Assembly: GCA_003956705.1 (NCBI GenBank)
Contig: QZCP01000523.1
Coordinates: forward strand, 124,118 to 188,117
Reading direction: 5' to 3'
Source: Brevipalpus yothersi
Taxonomy: Eukaryota > Arthropoda > Arachnida > Trombidiformes > Tenuipalpidae
Length of the DNA: 64,000 nucleotides
Shown: one piece after another, positions 37,538 through 49,400 of the stretch
How positions within the stretch are numbered: the stretch's first letter is position 1
Layout: every line of letters starts with the position of its first letter
Made by a program: the position numbers and the translations under genes
The notes under the pieces: generated by a model
Told to the model about the DNA's origin: nothing
The model's input: only the letters and a program-made list of their open reading frames with translations
Databases searched by the model: none

Positions 37538-40288
37538 ATGTCCAAAGGCAATGAGACTGGAGATCGTCGTCCAAAAGTGACTGGTCTATCGCCAAAAGAA
37601 GGTATACCAGGAACGAAAATTGTTATACGAGGTGAAAATCTTGGTGATAATGCGGATGATCTGATCGGTTTGACAATATGTGGTGTTGATTGCTTAATTT
37701 TTGCTGAATGGAAGGCATCCAATAAAATATTTACTCGTAGTGGCCGATGTGAGGGTCTGGGTGATGTGATTGTTACCACCTATCTGGGCGGCATTGGAAC
37801 TTGTACGGTACAGTTCAAAGGTTTGCCTGATATCATAAGTCCGACGAAAGATTGTTCGGTGTGGATTAATGAGGAAGAATATTTTTCACTGGGAAAAGTT
37901 GGTCATGGTATTGGAGGATCATCGTCGCCCGTTTTTTACTCCTCCGATCTTCTCAATTTGATACCGGATACAGATTCAGAGAAGGGTAAAAGTGCCATCG
38001 CTGACAATGTTGTGCGTGAATTTTTTCCCGAAGCTTTGAGTCACGATAAAAGTGATCGGGGATTTGGTAATCCATTTTCTCCCGATTTTATGCCTGCCTG
38101 GTATCTACTTGAAAACTACAGCAATGTATCATTCGATGATCTTATTCGAGGTCTCAATAATTTGAAAACCAAAATGAACCAAAAAACTAATGATTCTAGT
38201 CTGGGACCAAAAGCGCTGTTGAAGCCAAATGTTTTACCTATTGTTGATTGTTTAGATGCTCTTAAATCGGTTCAACTTAATCTTAAAGCTCAAAAATCTC
38301 ATGGATCTGATTTGCCCCAAAAGATTGAGGATTTGATAAAGAAAGCTCTGGCCGAATCACACAGTATATTCGATTCGGTATTGACTCGCAAAGATTGTGC
38401 TGATTCTACTCGTAATGCTCTGAATGTTCTTCAGAGATATCGTTTCCTTTTCAATCTTCCAGCCGCCATAGAACAATATATCGCAAAAAATGAATTTGAT
38501 CTTCTCATCAATGACTACAATCGTGCTAAATCTCGATTCGCTGATACTCAAGTGAGCGTTTTTCGTGAAGTTTATCTTGAAGTTGAGCAGCGGATAGCCA
38601 AATTCCGTGAATCTCTCAAAGAAAAACTACGCAAACAATGTTCAAATCATGAGGACCGCAATATCGACGAAGTCAAAAAACTAATACAATACTTAATCAG
38701 TCTAGAAGTAGCAGGTAATCCTGCATGGGAATCATTAGTCACAATTAAAGATAACTTATTGGCTGAGATGATGAAGTGTCATGATAAATATGTTGAATTA
38801 GCCAAGAATCCTCAATCCATGGTGAAAGAGCCAGCCAAATTTTACAATGGTGATGATTGTGATGTCCCTTCTCAAGGTCCACCGATCGTCCAGTTTTTAG
38901 AGGATTTAACCATCATATTCAATCAATCATTCAAAGACCTGGTCAAACTGGGCGGTTGTTACCTCAATGAAGATTTCAATATCCGTGATAAAGATTTAGA
39001 AACAAAAGAGCAAATATTTTACAGTGATATGGTTCAGAAGCCTCTCAAGTCTCTGGTTGCTTTGATTCGAAATGCCTTACTGCCTAATACGGTGTCCAAC
39101 TTGAAGCTGAACTCCTGGCCAGCTTCTTCTAATAAGGATGGAAATTTCTTCCTATGGCTTCCCAGATGTCTTAAAATATGTTGTAACTTCTATCAAGATA
39201 TCTTGAATGAAGAAATACCCCAGAATGCTATACAACCGGTGCAACAGATGATCACTGATTTGAGGATTCATTCACTTGTGTCATTATTTAATCAAGCAGC
39301 CGGAGAAGTTAAAGCGTTGGCCGATAAAGAAACTTGGGAAGTTGTATCTGATGATTGTCTTGGCACCAGAACCTCTCTTCCTCTACTCTTTGAAAGTAAA
39401 GTGGTGGAAGTGTTGCTCCTTGTTAGAGAGCACATAATACAGACTACGTGTCCAGATGAAGTGGACATATTCACCAAGATAAATGTGCAAGGACAAATGA
39501 AGCAGCTGGCTCAAAATTTACTGCAATCATTTCAAATTGCACTCAGCGAAATTCGTAGAGAATTGGATTCGATTTCGATTTCAAGTCCTGGGCATGCAAG
39601 CGAACTAGATGGGGAAGATAAAATTCTGGCCCTCATTTGCAATTGTTCTTTCACATCAAACCAAGTTCTACCGCGTTTGCATGAAAATTTCGAGAAATAC
39701 AATTATCCTGATATGAGTATGGTGATGAAAGTTGTGCAAAACAAGTACCGTGATCTGGAATCAAAACTTTTCAAAGATTTTGTTGAAACAAAATGTGACT
39801 CAGTGATAAATTCCGTGAAACCTTCCATGTATACAGTGGCAAATGAATGGTACAAAGGCTCTGCGAGACCTACCGATGTGAGCTACTATGTGAAGGAAAT
39901 CATTCTCACCATAGTTGAAGTCCAAGGCAAAATATTTCTTATTGCCCCATCATTGGTTCGAAAAGTAGTTACCCAAGTGATAGAGGCCACTCTAGAAGAA
40001 ATAGCTAATCTTTACCAATCAGTATCTGATAGACTTACTGAAGCAGGAAACATACACGCATCTGTTGATTTATCAGCTTTGGAGCATGTTTTTGCTGATT
40101 CTGATAATTTTGAGTCACCAAAAGCTGAAAAATCGCTTAACATTGCCCGCTCCCGTCTGAGACCGATAGCAAATCCTCAGGATCAAAAGCTTGCCACAAA
40201 AATTTTGAGTCGCTTCAAAACTTCTATGCGTTTACAATTGCTTTGTTTCAAATGGGCCGGTGATGGTAACGCTGTGATAGCCATTTAA
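37538..40288 (+). CDS. EXOC2: Exocyst complex component 2 (Sec5)
   Basis: Subunit of the octameric exocyst that tethers secretory vesicles to the plasma membrane and is an effector of Ral GTPases. Single exon, 916 residues against about 924 in human. The TIG domain at about 12-98 contains the Ral-contact residues in T15 (KVTGLSP) and R31 (VIRGENLG). The Sec5 helical region follows, with typical blocks AWYLLENYSNVSFDDL, RKDCADSTRNALNVLQRYRF (about 288-307) and FNLPAAIEQYI. A gene this long without introns is unusual beside its spliced neighbours but occurs in mites. The start is the first ATG after the divergent promoter. Confidence 0.97.
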   Translation: MSKGNETGDRRPKVTGLSPKEGIPGTKIVIRGENLGDNADDLIGLTICGVDCLIFAEWKASNKIFTRSGRCEGLGDVIVTTYLGGIGTCTVQFKGLPDIISPTKDCSVWINEEEYFSLGKVGHGIGGSSSPVFYSSDLLNLIPDTDSEKGKSAIADNVVREFFPEALSHDKSDRGFGNPFSPDFMPAWYLLENYSNVSFDDLIRGLNNLKTKMNQKTNDSSLGPKALLKPNVLPIVDCLDALKSVQLNLKAQKSHGSDLPQKIEDLIKKALAESHSIFDSVLTRKDCADSTRNALNVLQRYRFLFNLPAAIEQYIAKNEFDLLINDYNRAKSRFADTQVSVFREVYLEVEQRIAKFRESLKEKLRKQCSNHEDRNIDEVKKLIQYLISLEVAGNPAWESLVTIKDNLLAEMMKCHDKYVELAKNPQSMVKEPAKFYNGDDCDVPSQGPPIVQFLEDLTIIFNQSFKDLVKLGGCYLNEDFNIRDKDLETKEQIFYSDMVQKPLKSLVALIRNALLPNTVSNLKLNSWPASSNKDGNFFLWLPRCLKICCNFYQDILNEEIPQNAIQPVQQMITDLRIHSLVSLFNQAAGEVKALADKETWEVVSDDCLGTRTSLPLLFESKVVEVLLLVREHIIQTTCPDEVDIFTKINVQGQMKQLAQNLLQSFQIALSEIRRELDSISISSPGHASELDGEDKILALICNCSFTSNQVLPRLHENFEKYNYPDMSMVMKVVQNKYRDLESKLFKDFVETKCDSVINSVKPSMYTVANEWYKGSARPTDVSYYVKEIILTIVEVQGKIFLIAPSLVRKVVTQVIEATLEEIANLYQSVSDRLTEAGNIHASVDLSALEHVFADSDNFESPKAEKSLNIARSRLRPIANPQDQKLATKILSRFKTSMRLQLLCFKWAGDGNAVIAI

Positions 40289-41577
40289 AAAAAATTTCCG
40301 ATATTACCAATATTTTTTGTCCACTATAAAAATGCTCAACGTATTTTATAGGAAAAACGAACCGAGTTTTTTGCATAAAATCGAATTTATTAGGTAAAAT
40401 TCACAGATATCATAATCTAAATCTTAAAGTTAAACTTTTATTACTATTTATTTGTAATTGTACATTTTTCTCCAAATCCATGATATGTATCTTGATTGAT
40501 TACCCTGAACTTATTAATAAGTGTCCTCTCTTGTAAGTGTGAGAAATTTTCTTCTTCCCTCCAAGTGTTCGAATGATTTTTATCTTTAAGAACTTTTCCT
40601 GATTCCTAGGCCCCAAAAAGTACTTGTTGGTGTGAGTATGTGAACGATTCATGATCATTTCGACTAGACGGCCAATTATTCAATTATTCGCCACTCGGTG
40701 GGCCCTTACAATCAAGGCTTTCGGCTATTCACTTTTTTCCTCTCTCTCTCTCTCTCTCTCGCGATGAGACGAACCCATCCGAGTTGGGAATGGACTTTGG
40801 CCTCTGGTATCCAAGGAGATAGCACGTGAAGCTACTTGTTTCTGCGAATCCTTTCATTTTAATTTTCATTTTTAATCATCATCCAAACTGCCTCATGAAC
40901 GTTGTTGTGATGAGGTTTACTCATAATGGGCTACGATGTATCTCACAAGCATCGTAAACGAGGCAGAAATTGGTGAAAAAAAACTTCACCTCCAAGTGGC
41001 ATACCAATTAAGCGATGGGCAACCAGGAAATTGTTCTTCCAGTCTTATTTTCATTGCAATCAACACTTTGCCCCGGGAATTTAAAGGTACGCTAACGAAA
41101 AATACTGTCCATCTTTTTCGTGGGAAAAATTTTTCTCTCCACTTTTTTCTTTCCTCTTCCATCTCTCTTTTCAAGCCATTCTGACCAATGTGGTCCTGGT
41201 GTTTGATTAGAACAGTTTATTGATTGAAAATAATTCACATTTAAGCTGCAAATCAAGCTTCACCATAGATATGATAATCATCAAGGCGGAGTCAAATTAT
41301 CATTTTTGGGGGAAAATGGGACTGTTCGGGCCAATGGAAAAAGTGTATTTACCCCGCCTGCTCACTTTCTTTTTTTCTTTCTCTCTATCTCTCTCTTCTT
41401 GCTCTCTTTCTCTTTCTCTCTCTCTCTCATCGCTTTTGCTCGGAATCTTGGGAATCGTTCTCTGTAGTAGAGAGAAAAACTCACTAGAGAATCTCTGCTA
41501 CTATAGTTTCAACATCTACGTTGATTAATTCGGTGCTAGTGGTGGTGTGTGTGTGTGTGTTTTGTTCGCCATCCAAA
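40289..41577 (+). other. EXOC2 3' end and HNF4 upstream region
   Basis: No canonical AATAAA was found soon after EXOC2; CATAAA-like variants occur near 40373. A CT run lies at about 40741-40760. The HNF4 promoter or an upstream exon encoding an A/B domain could be here. No such exon was recognised; an ATG at 40926 opens only 16 codons. Confidence 0.6.
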
Positions 41578-42418
41578 ATGCTCCAAATGGGGGCTACAAT
41601 GGGCCAAAGTTGCGCGGTTTGTGGTGATCGAGCAACGGGAAAACACTATGGAGCTCCCAGTTGCGATGGATGTAAAGTAAGTTTTATTCGAAATTCTCTT
41701 TAGAGAATGGCCTGAGAGACTGTTTTCCTGGTCACATCAACATCACATCATCAATTGAGTTTTCTCCTCTTTTCCTTCCTATCTTCAATGCTTCTTTCTT
41801 CATTCTCTCTTCCTCTCTCTTCCTCTTTTCGTAGGGCTTTTTTCGTCGTAGTGTACGAAAAAGTAACCAATATGCCTGTCGTTTCGATCGAAATTGTCTC
41901 ATTGATAAAGATAAACGCAATCAATGCAGATACTGTCGACTTCGTAAATGCTTGCGAGCCGGAATGAAAAAAGATGGTAAGTCAATCTGGTCGATAGTGT
42001 CTTATCGCGGGTAAATACTGGTTTATCAGAGTGCCTTTTTTTCATGCCCCTCTTCGCTCTCTTTTGGGTGTTACAATAGTTTTACGTTCGAGACACTCTC
42101 CAGAGTCGAGCCAATAAACCCACTGCCACCCCTCATGCTCTTTCTCTCTTTCTTTCTTTTTTTTTCTCTGTCAATATACATGTATTTTCATTTAAACAAT
42201 TTTTTCACATTGTTTCTACCTGATCAGCGGTACAAAACGAACGCGATAGAATCAGTCAACGACGCCCCAGTATGGACGAAATGAATCACGGTGGAGTATC
42301 GATCCAAACTTTGATTCAAGCTGAGAAGACATCTCGAGAGGTGAGCATCTTCCGGTATAATCTGAAAAAAAGTGTAATGTCAAGAGAGATCCCGGAAATT
42401 AATGAAACAGTTCAAAGT

Positions 42419-42465
<47 letters not shown>

Positions 42466-43510
42466 TGAGTGAGAGAGAGAGAGAAAGAGAGAGATGTTGA
42501 ATATCGGTATGAATTTTTCTCTCAAGTACTTTGATTCGATGATGGAGCCATGCTCCCGCTACATTATCATCATGATTGTCGCGATGTCGTGGTTTTTGTA
42601 ATTCAGTTTGAGGATAGATACAGTAGCGAGAGTGAGAGAGAGAGAGAAAGAGAGATACAAGCAATCAATGATTACTTTGAGGATACATTGGGAAAGTGTA
42701 TCGTTTTTGTTAACTCATATCTGCATATCAAGTGTGTTTGCAGAGAGAGAGAGAGAAAATGACAGAGAGGAAGAGAGAGAGAGAGAAAAAAAAAGATAGA
42801 TTGGTAAGGGACAGTGTAAGGGCTTGGTGTGTATGTGTTATTGTCGATTGGTGTTGGAAATCTCATCTTCATCAATGTCCATATCATATCTATCTTAATA
42901 TAGGAGTGATCACGTTTTTCTCACTCGTTGGCTCATTGAGTTTTTTCTCTCTCTCTTCCCATTTTTTTATCACCTTCTTCCCAAACATCATCATCACACA
43001 GTCTCATGGATACTTTTATCCGGAGCATCACAATATGATGCAAATGAAAAGCGCCAATCTATCGGATGTTTGTGAGTCTACAAAAAAACAGCTATACATT
43101 TTGGTAGATTGGGCACGAAAAATACCAGCATTCGAGCAACTATCTTTGGACGATCGTGTTGTTCTACTGAAAGCTCATGCTGGAGAGAATCTTCTACTTG
43201 GATTGGCCCACAGATCGATGCATCTTAAAGATTGCCTCTTGTTGGGCAATGACTTTCTCATACCTCGAAATTCGCCCGAAAAAGACATCAGTTCGATTGG
43301 TAATCGAATAATGGATGAGCTGGTCTCAGTCCTACAAGACCTGGAAATTGATGATACTGAGTTTGCTTGCCTCAAAGCAATTGTTTTCTTCGATCCAAGT
43401 AAGCTTCCGAATTACTCATTTGTAATAATAATTACGATTTTTCGCATCTTCAAATTGGTGTTATACGATATGACTAAACATTTCATAAGCATGAAAACTT
43501 TCTCCCCGGT

Positions 43511-43585
<75 letters not shown>

Positions 43586-44557
43586 GCTCACATCCCTATT
43601 GGGCTAAAACTTGGGCCCTCATGAAGGGAACCGAAGCAACATTTTTGTGGGGCCATTTCGCCGAAAAGTGCTAAAACCCTAATCTGTGAGCTCGTATGAG
43701 AGTGAAACTATAGTTGGCCGAATATTATAACTTGCTTATCCGAGAGTAAATTAGCTTGTTTATTTGCTTGGTGTCGGCAAAAGACCACAAATTTCTTTCC
43801 CTTTTCGATAAAAGTCAGCGCTTGGCAAAAAGTTCCATAAAAATGAGTGTACATTTGAGTCTGTATACTCGCAATTACTCGGACACTTTCTTCTTCAAGA
43901 TAGGACACGACTCTCACAAGATGTTTACCATCAACTTGTTACAACAATATGTTGCTTGATTGATTGACCACTAGAGTTGATCGCTTTTTTTTCTCTCTTT
44001 TTATTACCCTCTTCCCTATGGATTCCACTCTAGGCGCCAAAGGTTTGACTCAAGCATATCAAGTGAAAAATCTTCGCACACAAATTCAGATCAACTTACA
44101 AGATTATATCACCGATCGACAGTTTGACTCAAGAGGACGATTCGGTGAAATTTTGTTCCTCTTACCACCACTTCAAAGCATATCGAAACAGATGATCGAA
44201 AAGATACAGTATGCAAAAAATTACGGAATGGCACAGGTTGACTCAATTTTACAGGAAATGTTACTCTGTACAAACTTGCCAACTGCTAATGGAACTAACG
44301 TTGGGACAGTTAATGCCAATAATTCATACTCTTCTCCGCTCACCAATGGATCGACCAATGCGGTCTCTTCAACTACTTCTCTTAATAATAACAATAATAA
44401 TACTAATAATAATAATTGTAATGATTCCCGTGCTCCGACCTCTCTCAATCCCACCATAATCCCTACCAACAGTATGAATGGGAACTCAACTCCCAATGAG
44501 AATCTTATCCAGCCCTGGCAGATTATGTCTTTGGGCACTGAAAGATATCATTCTTGA
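41578..44557 (+). CDS. HNF4: Hepatocyte nuclear factor 4-type nuclear receptor
   Basis: NR2A nuclear receptor; in insects HNF4 controls fatty acid and glucose metabolism. Exons: 41578-41676, 41835-41976, 42228-42340, 43002-43398, 44034-44557; 424 residues. The two-zinc-finger DNA-binding domain spans about residues 12-77. Its P-box CDGCKGFF is split by intron 1 after CDGCK; the second finger ends in NQCRYCRLRKCLRAGMKKD. The hinge AVQNERDRIS follows. The ligand-binding domain (about 145-330) includes LSDVCESTKKQL, AHAGENLLLGLAHRSM, LLGNDFLIPR and DSRGRFGEILFLLP. The F-domain tail is Asn/Thr-rich, encoded by AAT repeats at 44383-44423. The chosen ATG leaves almost no A/B domain, so an upstream first exon is likely; an in-frame ATG three codons later is an alternative. 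Confidence 0.95.
42341..43001 (+). other. HNF4 intron 3
   Basis: Intron of 661 bp (donor GTGAGC, acceptor CATCACACAG), rich in GA repeats at 42426-42485, 42628-42655 and 42743-42785. Confidence 0.85.
42426..42485. repeat. (GA)n microsatellite
   Basis: Run of GA with a short ACAGTGAGT interruption, in HNF4 intron 3. Purine phase on the sense strand, unlike most intronic tracts here. Confidence 0.9.
43399..44033 (+). other. HNF4 intron 4
   Basis: Intron of 635 bp with donor GTAAGC and acceptor CACTCTAG. It contains a 69-bp CT run at 43515-43583. Confidence 0.88.
43515..43583. repeat. (CT)n microsatellite
   Basis: Pure 69-bp run inside HNF4 intron 4. Confidence 0.95.
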
Positions 44558-45224
44558 TGTGCCACTAATTCATCTATCTGCATACCCCCCAATTTTTCAA
44601 AATTTTACAAAAATCAAACAAACATTCATCAAAATCGAAAGAGGAAAATTTTTTTCTACAACATGTATATACATACTTCTTTCATCACCCAATTTTTAGC
44701 TTTAAAAATGACTCACAATGTCGGTAAGCATCGAAAATTAATAATTTTTCATAACAAATCTGTGATGAGTGATAGTAAAAACCGTCCAGAGAGACATATG
44801 AAGATTTTTGATAAATCAATGATAATATTCGTTCATTAAAACTATTTCGAATACTCTTTTCATTCAATGAGCAAGTTTCAATCGAATTTTTATCGAACTT
44901 TGATGAAAAGTTCTATCAAAGTTCTAAACCAAGTTCTAAGCCAAGTTTTTCAACAGCAAAAGTTCTAGCTTGGATTGATCGACAACAGAGGACGCTTTTT
45001 CGCTGGTTTTGAAAGAAAATTTTTTTCACCTCAAATCAAAACAAAAACAAGACTTCTAAATTGGTAAATATTTGTAATTAATTCTGTTGTAATATTTCAA
45101 TTGAAATTTTGTGAATTAATGTGTGATTTTTTCATCTTCTTCATTCATTTTTAGGGGTGGTGTTGGCACGATTTGGATACCGAGAGATCTGAGTGCTGAA
45201 TTTCTTGAACAAGTGGATCTTGCG
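44558..45224 (+). other. HNF4 3' UTR and SNIP1 5' region
   Basis: The spacer holds the HNF4 3' UTR and the SNIP1 promoter. A GTAAAT near 45063 and the acceptor CATTTTTAG ending at 45154 could bound a short 5' UTR intron of SNIP1. The frame upstream of the SNIP1 ATG is open back to this acceptor. Confidence 0.5.
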
Positions 45225-45866
45225 ATGAGCAAGCGGGACAATTACGAAAGAGACAGAAAATACATTAAAGAGGAGAAATTTGATAGAAGAAAAATTAAAG
45301 AGGAAAAAGACGAGAAACCAACTAAACGTATAAAGCAGGAGAAAGATGTACAAGGTGATAAACCGAAAGAAGTTGAGAAACCAAATTATTCTCTCAGTGG
45401 AAAGCTAGCTGACGACACCAACACATTCAAGGGTGTAGTTATCAAGTACAATGAGCCCCCCGAAGCCAAGATTCCCATACAAAAGTGGAGATTATTTCCA
45501 TTCAAGGGTGATGATGCTTTACCATGTATATATCTAAAAAAACAGAGTGCTTTTCTTTTAGGCCGAGACAGAGTCGTGGCAGACATTCCCATAGATCATC
45601 CATCATGCTCTAAGCAGCATGCAGTTTTACAATTCCGTTGCGTTTCTTTTGATAAAAAGGACGGATCAACGGGTAAAAAAACCAAGCCATACATAATTGA
45701 TCTAGGCTCCTCCAATGGAACCTATCTGAATGGTGACAGAATTGAAGCTCAAAGATACTATGAGCTGATCCACAAAGATATCCTCAAATTTGGTTACAGT
45801 ACTCGTGAATATGTAGTGATGAATGAAGAAGTGAAAGAAGTTGATCAAATTGATGATGCTAAATAA
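45225..45866 (+). CDS. SNIP1: SNIP1-like FHA-domain protein
   Basis: FHA-domain protein of the activated spliceosome (RES-like/SNIP1 family), acting in the nucleus. 213 residues. Residues 1-55 are Lys/Glu-rich. The family linker FKGVVIKYNEPPEAKIP leads to the FHA domain at about 85-195, with phosphopeptide-binding motifs LLGRDR, HPSCSKQHAVLQF and DLGSSNGTYLNGDRI; then RYYELIHKDILKFGYS. It is shorter than human SNIP1 (about 396 residues) because the N-terminal Arg/Ser-rich region is nearly absent. The ATG chosen is the first in the exon. A frame reading through from 45155 would add up to about 24 residues if an upstream exon supplied a start. Confidence 0.93.
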   Translation: MSKRDNYERDRKYIKEEKFDRRKIKEEKDEKPTKRIKQEKDVQGDKPKEVEKPNYSLSGKLADDTNTFKGVVIKYNEPPEAKIPIQKWRLFPFKGDDALPCIYLKKQSAFLLGRDRVVADIPIDHPSCSKQHAVLQFRCVSFDKKDGSTGKKTKPYIIDLGSSNGTYLNGDRIEAQRYYELIHKDILKFGYSTREYVVMNEEVKEVDQIDDAK

Positions 45867-46473
45867 AATTTAATACACACATTTTTATGATCATTGTCCT
45901 CTACCTCCAACCTCTACCTTCGCATAATTCAATAAATTTATCCATCAAGGAGAAAACTTTTCACATAGTTTCCAATCTTTATCTCTCTCTGACACACACT
46001 TGCAAGCGCCATACAAAGGCACTGTATCACGTGAATAGCAGCAGCCAATGGAACTTCGTTATGGCCAGAAAGTGGTTGCTTGAACCTCCTTCTTCATCCG
46101 AATCTATCTTACTCTCTCTCTTCTTTTCGGGTGATATCTATTCTGCATGCCTGTGGAATGTCAACTGATAATTAGATTATCAGATGATATGAATCACATT
46201 GATGAGAAAACAATTTGGATCATGATCACAGGTCAGAGGTGATCATGATGAGATACACACACGTGCCGGTCAATCAGTTGCCTTTTTGTAACATTGTTTT
46301 ACTCTTTTCGCCTCTTTCACTTATGTCGCCATTGTGGCCGCCATCACTTTCACCATCTTCAACATTAACCATCATTTTTCATCATTTACCCTTTTTAATT
46401 GCTTGTAAATTGCAATTGCTTTGATTTTAGTTTTAATATATAAATATTTTTAGTTTATGTGTTACTCACCTTA
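45867..46473 (+). other. SNIP1 3' UTR and Argonaute promoter
   Basis: An AATAAA overlaps the SNIP1 stop and another lies at 45931-45936. The rest is the upstream region of the Argonaute gene, with GCCAT repeats around 46328-46345 resembling YY1/Pho sites. A TTTTTAG acceptor-like site at about 46447-46453 could end a 5' UTR intron. Confidence 0.5.
45931..45936 (+). terminator. Polyadenylation signal, SNIP1
   Basis: AATAAA 65 bp after the stop codon; a second AATAAA overlaps the stop itself (45862-45867). Confidence 0.6.
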
Positions 46474-49400
46474 ATGGACCCGAAGAGAGCATATTGCGAT
46501 CCGGAATGCTCTAACACTAAGCGTATTCGCTTTGAAATGGACACAAAAATGGCTACCGCACAAAATCAACGGACAGTTGATTTGATTACCAATCATTATA
46601 GTCTAACTGTTTCACCATTGGTTGTCTATCATTTTAGTGTGACCATCGAAATTCAGCCGATCAATCAAGATGGCCAGCCAGTAAGAAATCATCGGAAACA
46701 ATATCGCCCTGGGCGAGGCTCCCATCAGTATCAGCATGATGACTCCATCGAAAAAGATTCATCAATTCCAACCTCACTTCGTCAATCTAATATTGAAGCG
46801 ATGAAAAAGTTCATCGAAGATCAGTCCATTCCAGGAGGTATATTTTATGATGAATTTAAGCGAAAAGAGTGAGTTACATCCAATCAATGAGAAGTGATTG
46901 TCTCAGGCGCTTCGTTTTGTTGATCATGGTCCTGAATGATAATTTGATTAGATGAGCATCTTCTACATCAATATCTGTGGCCCAAATTGGCACCATCATT
47001 ATGAGAATTGATATTTTGATTGAATGGTTTTTGCATCCTTCTAATAGAATCGAGAAAATCAAATCACATCATCAGTAAGAGCTACTCAAATCAAGAAGTA
47101 TCAGTTCAAGGCCATGATGCATATAGGAAATATTAAGCTCAGACATCATCTTGATTTTCTATTTTGCTTTATTTATCCACAGAATTCGACCAGTCTTTGA
47201 TGGTGTTAAGAATTTGTACACAATCGTTTCTTTGTTCGGCAAATTAGATGAGCCTATATTCTTCGAGCCTTTCAGAATGACGATTGAAGAATGTCTTGTG
47301 CTTTGTCGTATTGGCCTGAAACTTGCAGCGGAACTTGACTTGAGACACCTTTTGTATCCCTCTGATCATAACAGTAAACGAGATTGTGTTCGTGCCCTGG
47401 ATATTATTCTACGATACTCATCGTTGATGAAAAAAATACCTAAAGGAGACTTCTTGTTTCCCATTCCGAAGGGTTCAGAGCCACGAATTGGCTACAAAAT
47501 CCTTGTGTGTGGCAATTTTCAAACTGTCAAAATGATCAAAAGTGGTCTCTCACTTGTGGTTGATCAAAGTTCTACAGTTTTTTATCCTGATGGTGATCTT
47601 TTTGATCTCATACGAACGATTCTCATGGAAAAATTGAATAAGAATGGAAAACAAGGATCTAGTCAATCTTCAACTGATGTATTGGCCAACATATCTCTCA
47701 GTCCTCGATTGAATGATAATAAGAGACAACAGAATAGGAGAATCATCAGGTGTCTGGAAAGGGAAATTGAAGGGCTTCAAATTGAGGTGAATCATACAAA
47801 GGCGAAGCGTCGCTACAAAATTCGTAAAATATCTCTGGATCCTTTGAGTGCTATTATGTTCCGATACATTCCAAGATTACCGGATGGCTCTTTGGGTGAC
47901 GGACGAAACATTTCCGTTGTGGATTACTTCAAAGAAGAGCATAAAATTAACCTTAAGTATCGTGATTTCCCTTGCATCAATGTTGGACGCGACGCGCGCC
48001 CAATTTATTTACCTCCTGAACTTTGCAGAGTTGTTAAATATCAAACTGCTCTCCATCGCTTAGAGGGGAAAGATCATCAAAAATTTGTCAAAGATTCATC
48101 TTACAAGCCAAAGGAGCGGTTCAATAGAATTGATGATTTCTTGCAGAGGTCAACAAGTGAGAATAAACTCTATGCTGAGGAGTTCAGCATAGACATTGTT
48201 TCCAGTCCAATCAGAGTTCAAGGTCATCGTCTTAAGCCTCCCAAATTGGAGGTCAAAAATGCAGAGAATAATAATCAACAAATTTCTCCTCAAAATGGCA
48301 AGTGGGAGATGAGAAACGTGAAATTTTTCGAGGGCTGCACCATACCAGACGACGGATGGGTTATAGTGAATTTCTCTGACATATCATGTGAAGATATAAA
48401 AAAGTTTCAAGATATGTTCATCGATCACGCTAGATCAAAAGGGTCGAATGTTGGCAGACCAATTTTATGGAAAAGTGGAACGAAAGACCCTGATGCGTCT
48501 GTTCGAGAGACAATCCTATCGGTTAACGAAGAGTTCGGTCCGAAAAAAAATTCTAGACCTCTCTTCATGATTCTTTCAGTTGTCCCTCCGAAGCATAATG
48601 GTGATACAATTTACAGAGACATAAAGCAATTGGGAGACAAAGATCTAGGAGTGAACACTCAATGTGTTACATCTGAAAGTTTAAAAAAAGTTGTACATTC
48701 TAACACTTACTACATTTTAACCAATCTCTTGATGAAACTCAATACTAAACTTGGCGGTATAGCATGTAAAATTGACAGTCCTGTGTCTAGCTCCGTCTTG
48801 AAAGATCGACAAACCCTTATTATTGGAGCAGACGTGACTCATCCTGGAGACAAAGTTGTTTACTCGATAGCTGCTGCCGTTGGAAGTATGTCTAGTGATC
48901 GAACTCAATATTCATCCGATGTAAGGGTTCAAGCTGAGGCTAAGCAAGAAATTATCGGTGAATTCAAACAGATGGTGGCAAACCTCATAAGAATGGAGAC
49001 AAGAAAACTGATGCAAGAAACTGGTGAAATAGAGATCGGAAAAATGTTGCCGAGAAGAGTTATCATTTACCGGGATGGTGTAAGCGATGGTAAATATCCT
49101 AACAATGTTCCTTTATATCCATCTATAGAATCATTCACCATTTTTATGATGTTCCCGAGAATTGATTCTAGTCAGAAGCCAAGAGTGGCAGTACTAGTCG
49201 TCCCAAGAACGCTTTCCTCACCGCACAAGAGTTGTAATCATTTCCCTCCAAAAAAAGTACACCTTCCTCACTTTCCTTTTCCTGGGCTCTGAACTTAGAG
49301 AGCATTTTTCTCTGCCAATATGAATTAGCAAAGGACCCAAATATCACACCTTAATGATTACTTGAATTTATTCATCAATTTTTTCGTTTTTTCCCTTCCT

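Noticed and set aside
49090..49292. Read-through C-terminus of Argonaute exon 2 ending at 49292
   Set aside because: Sequence after YRDGVSDG loses all similarity to the family, while splicing at 49089/49409 restores the PIWI domain in frame.
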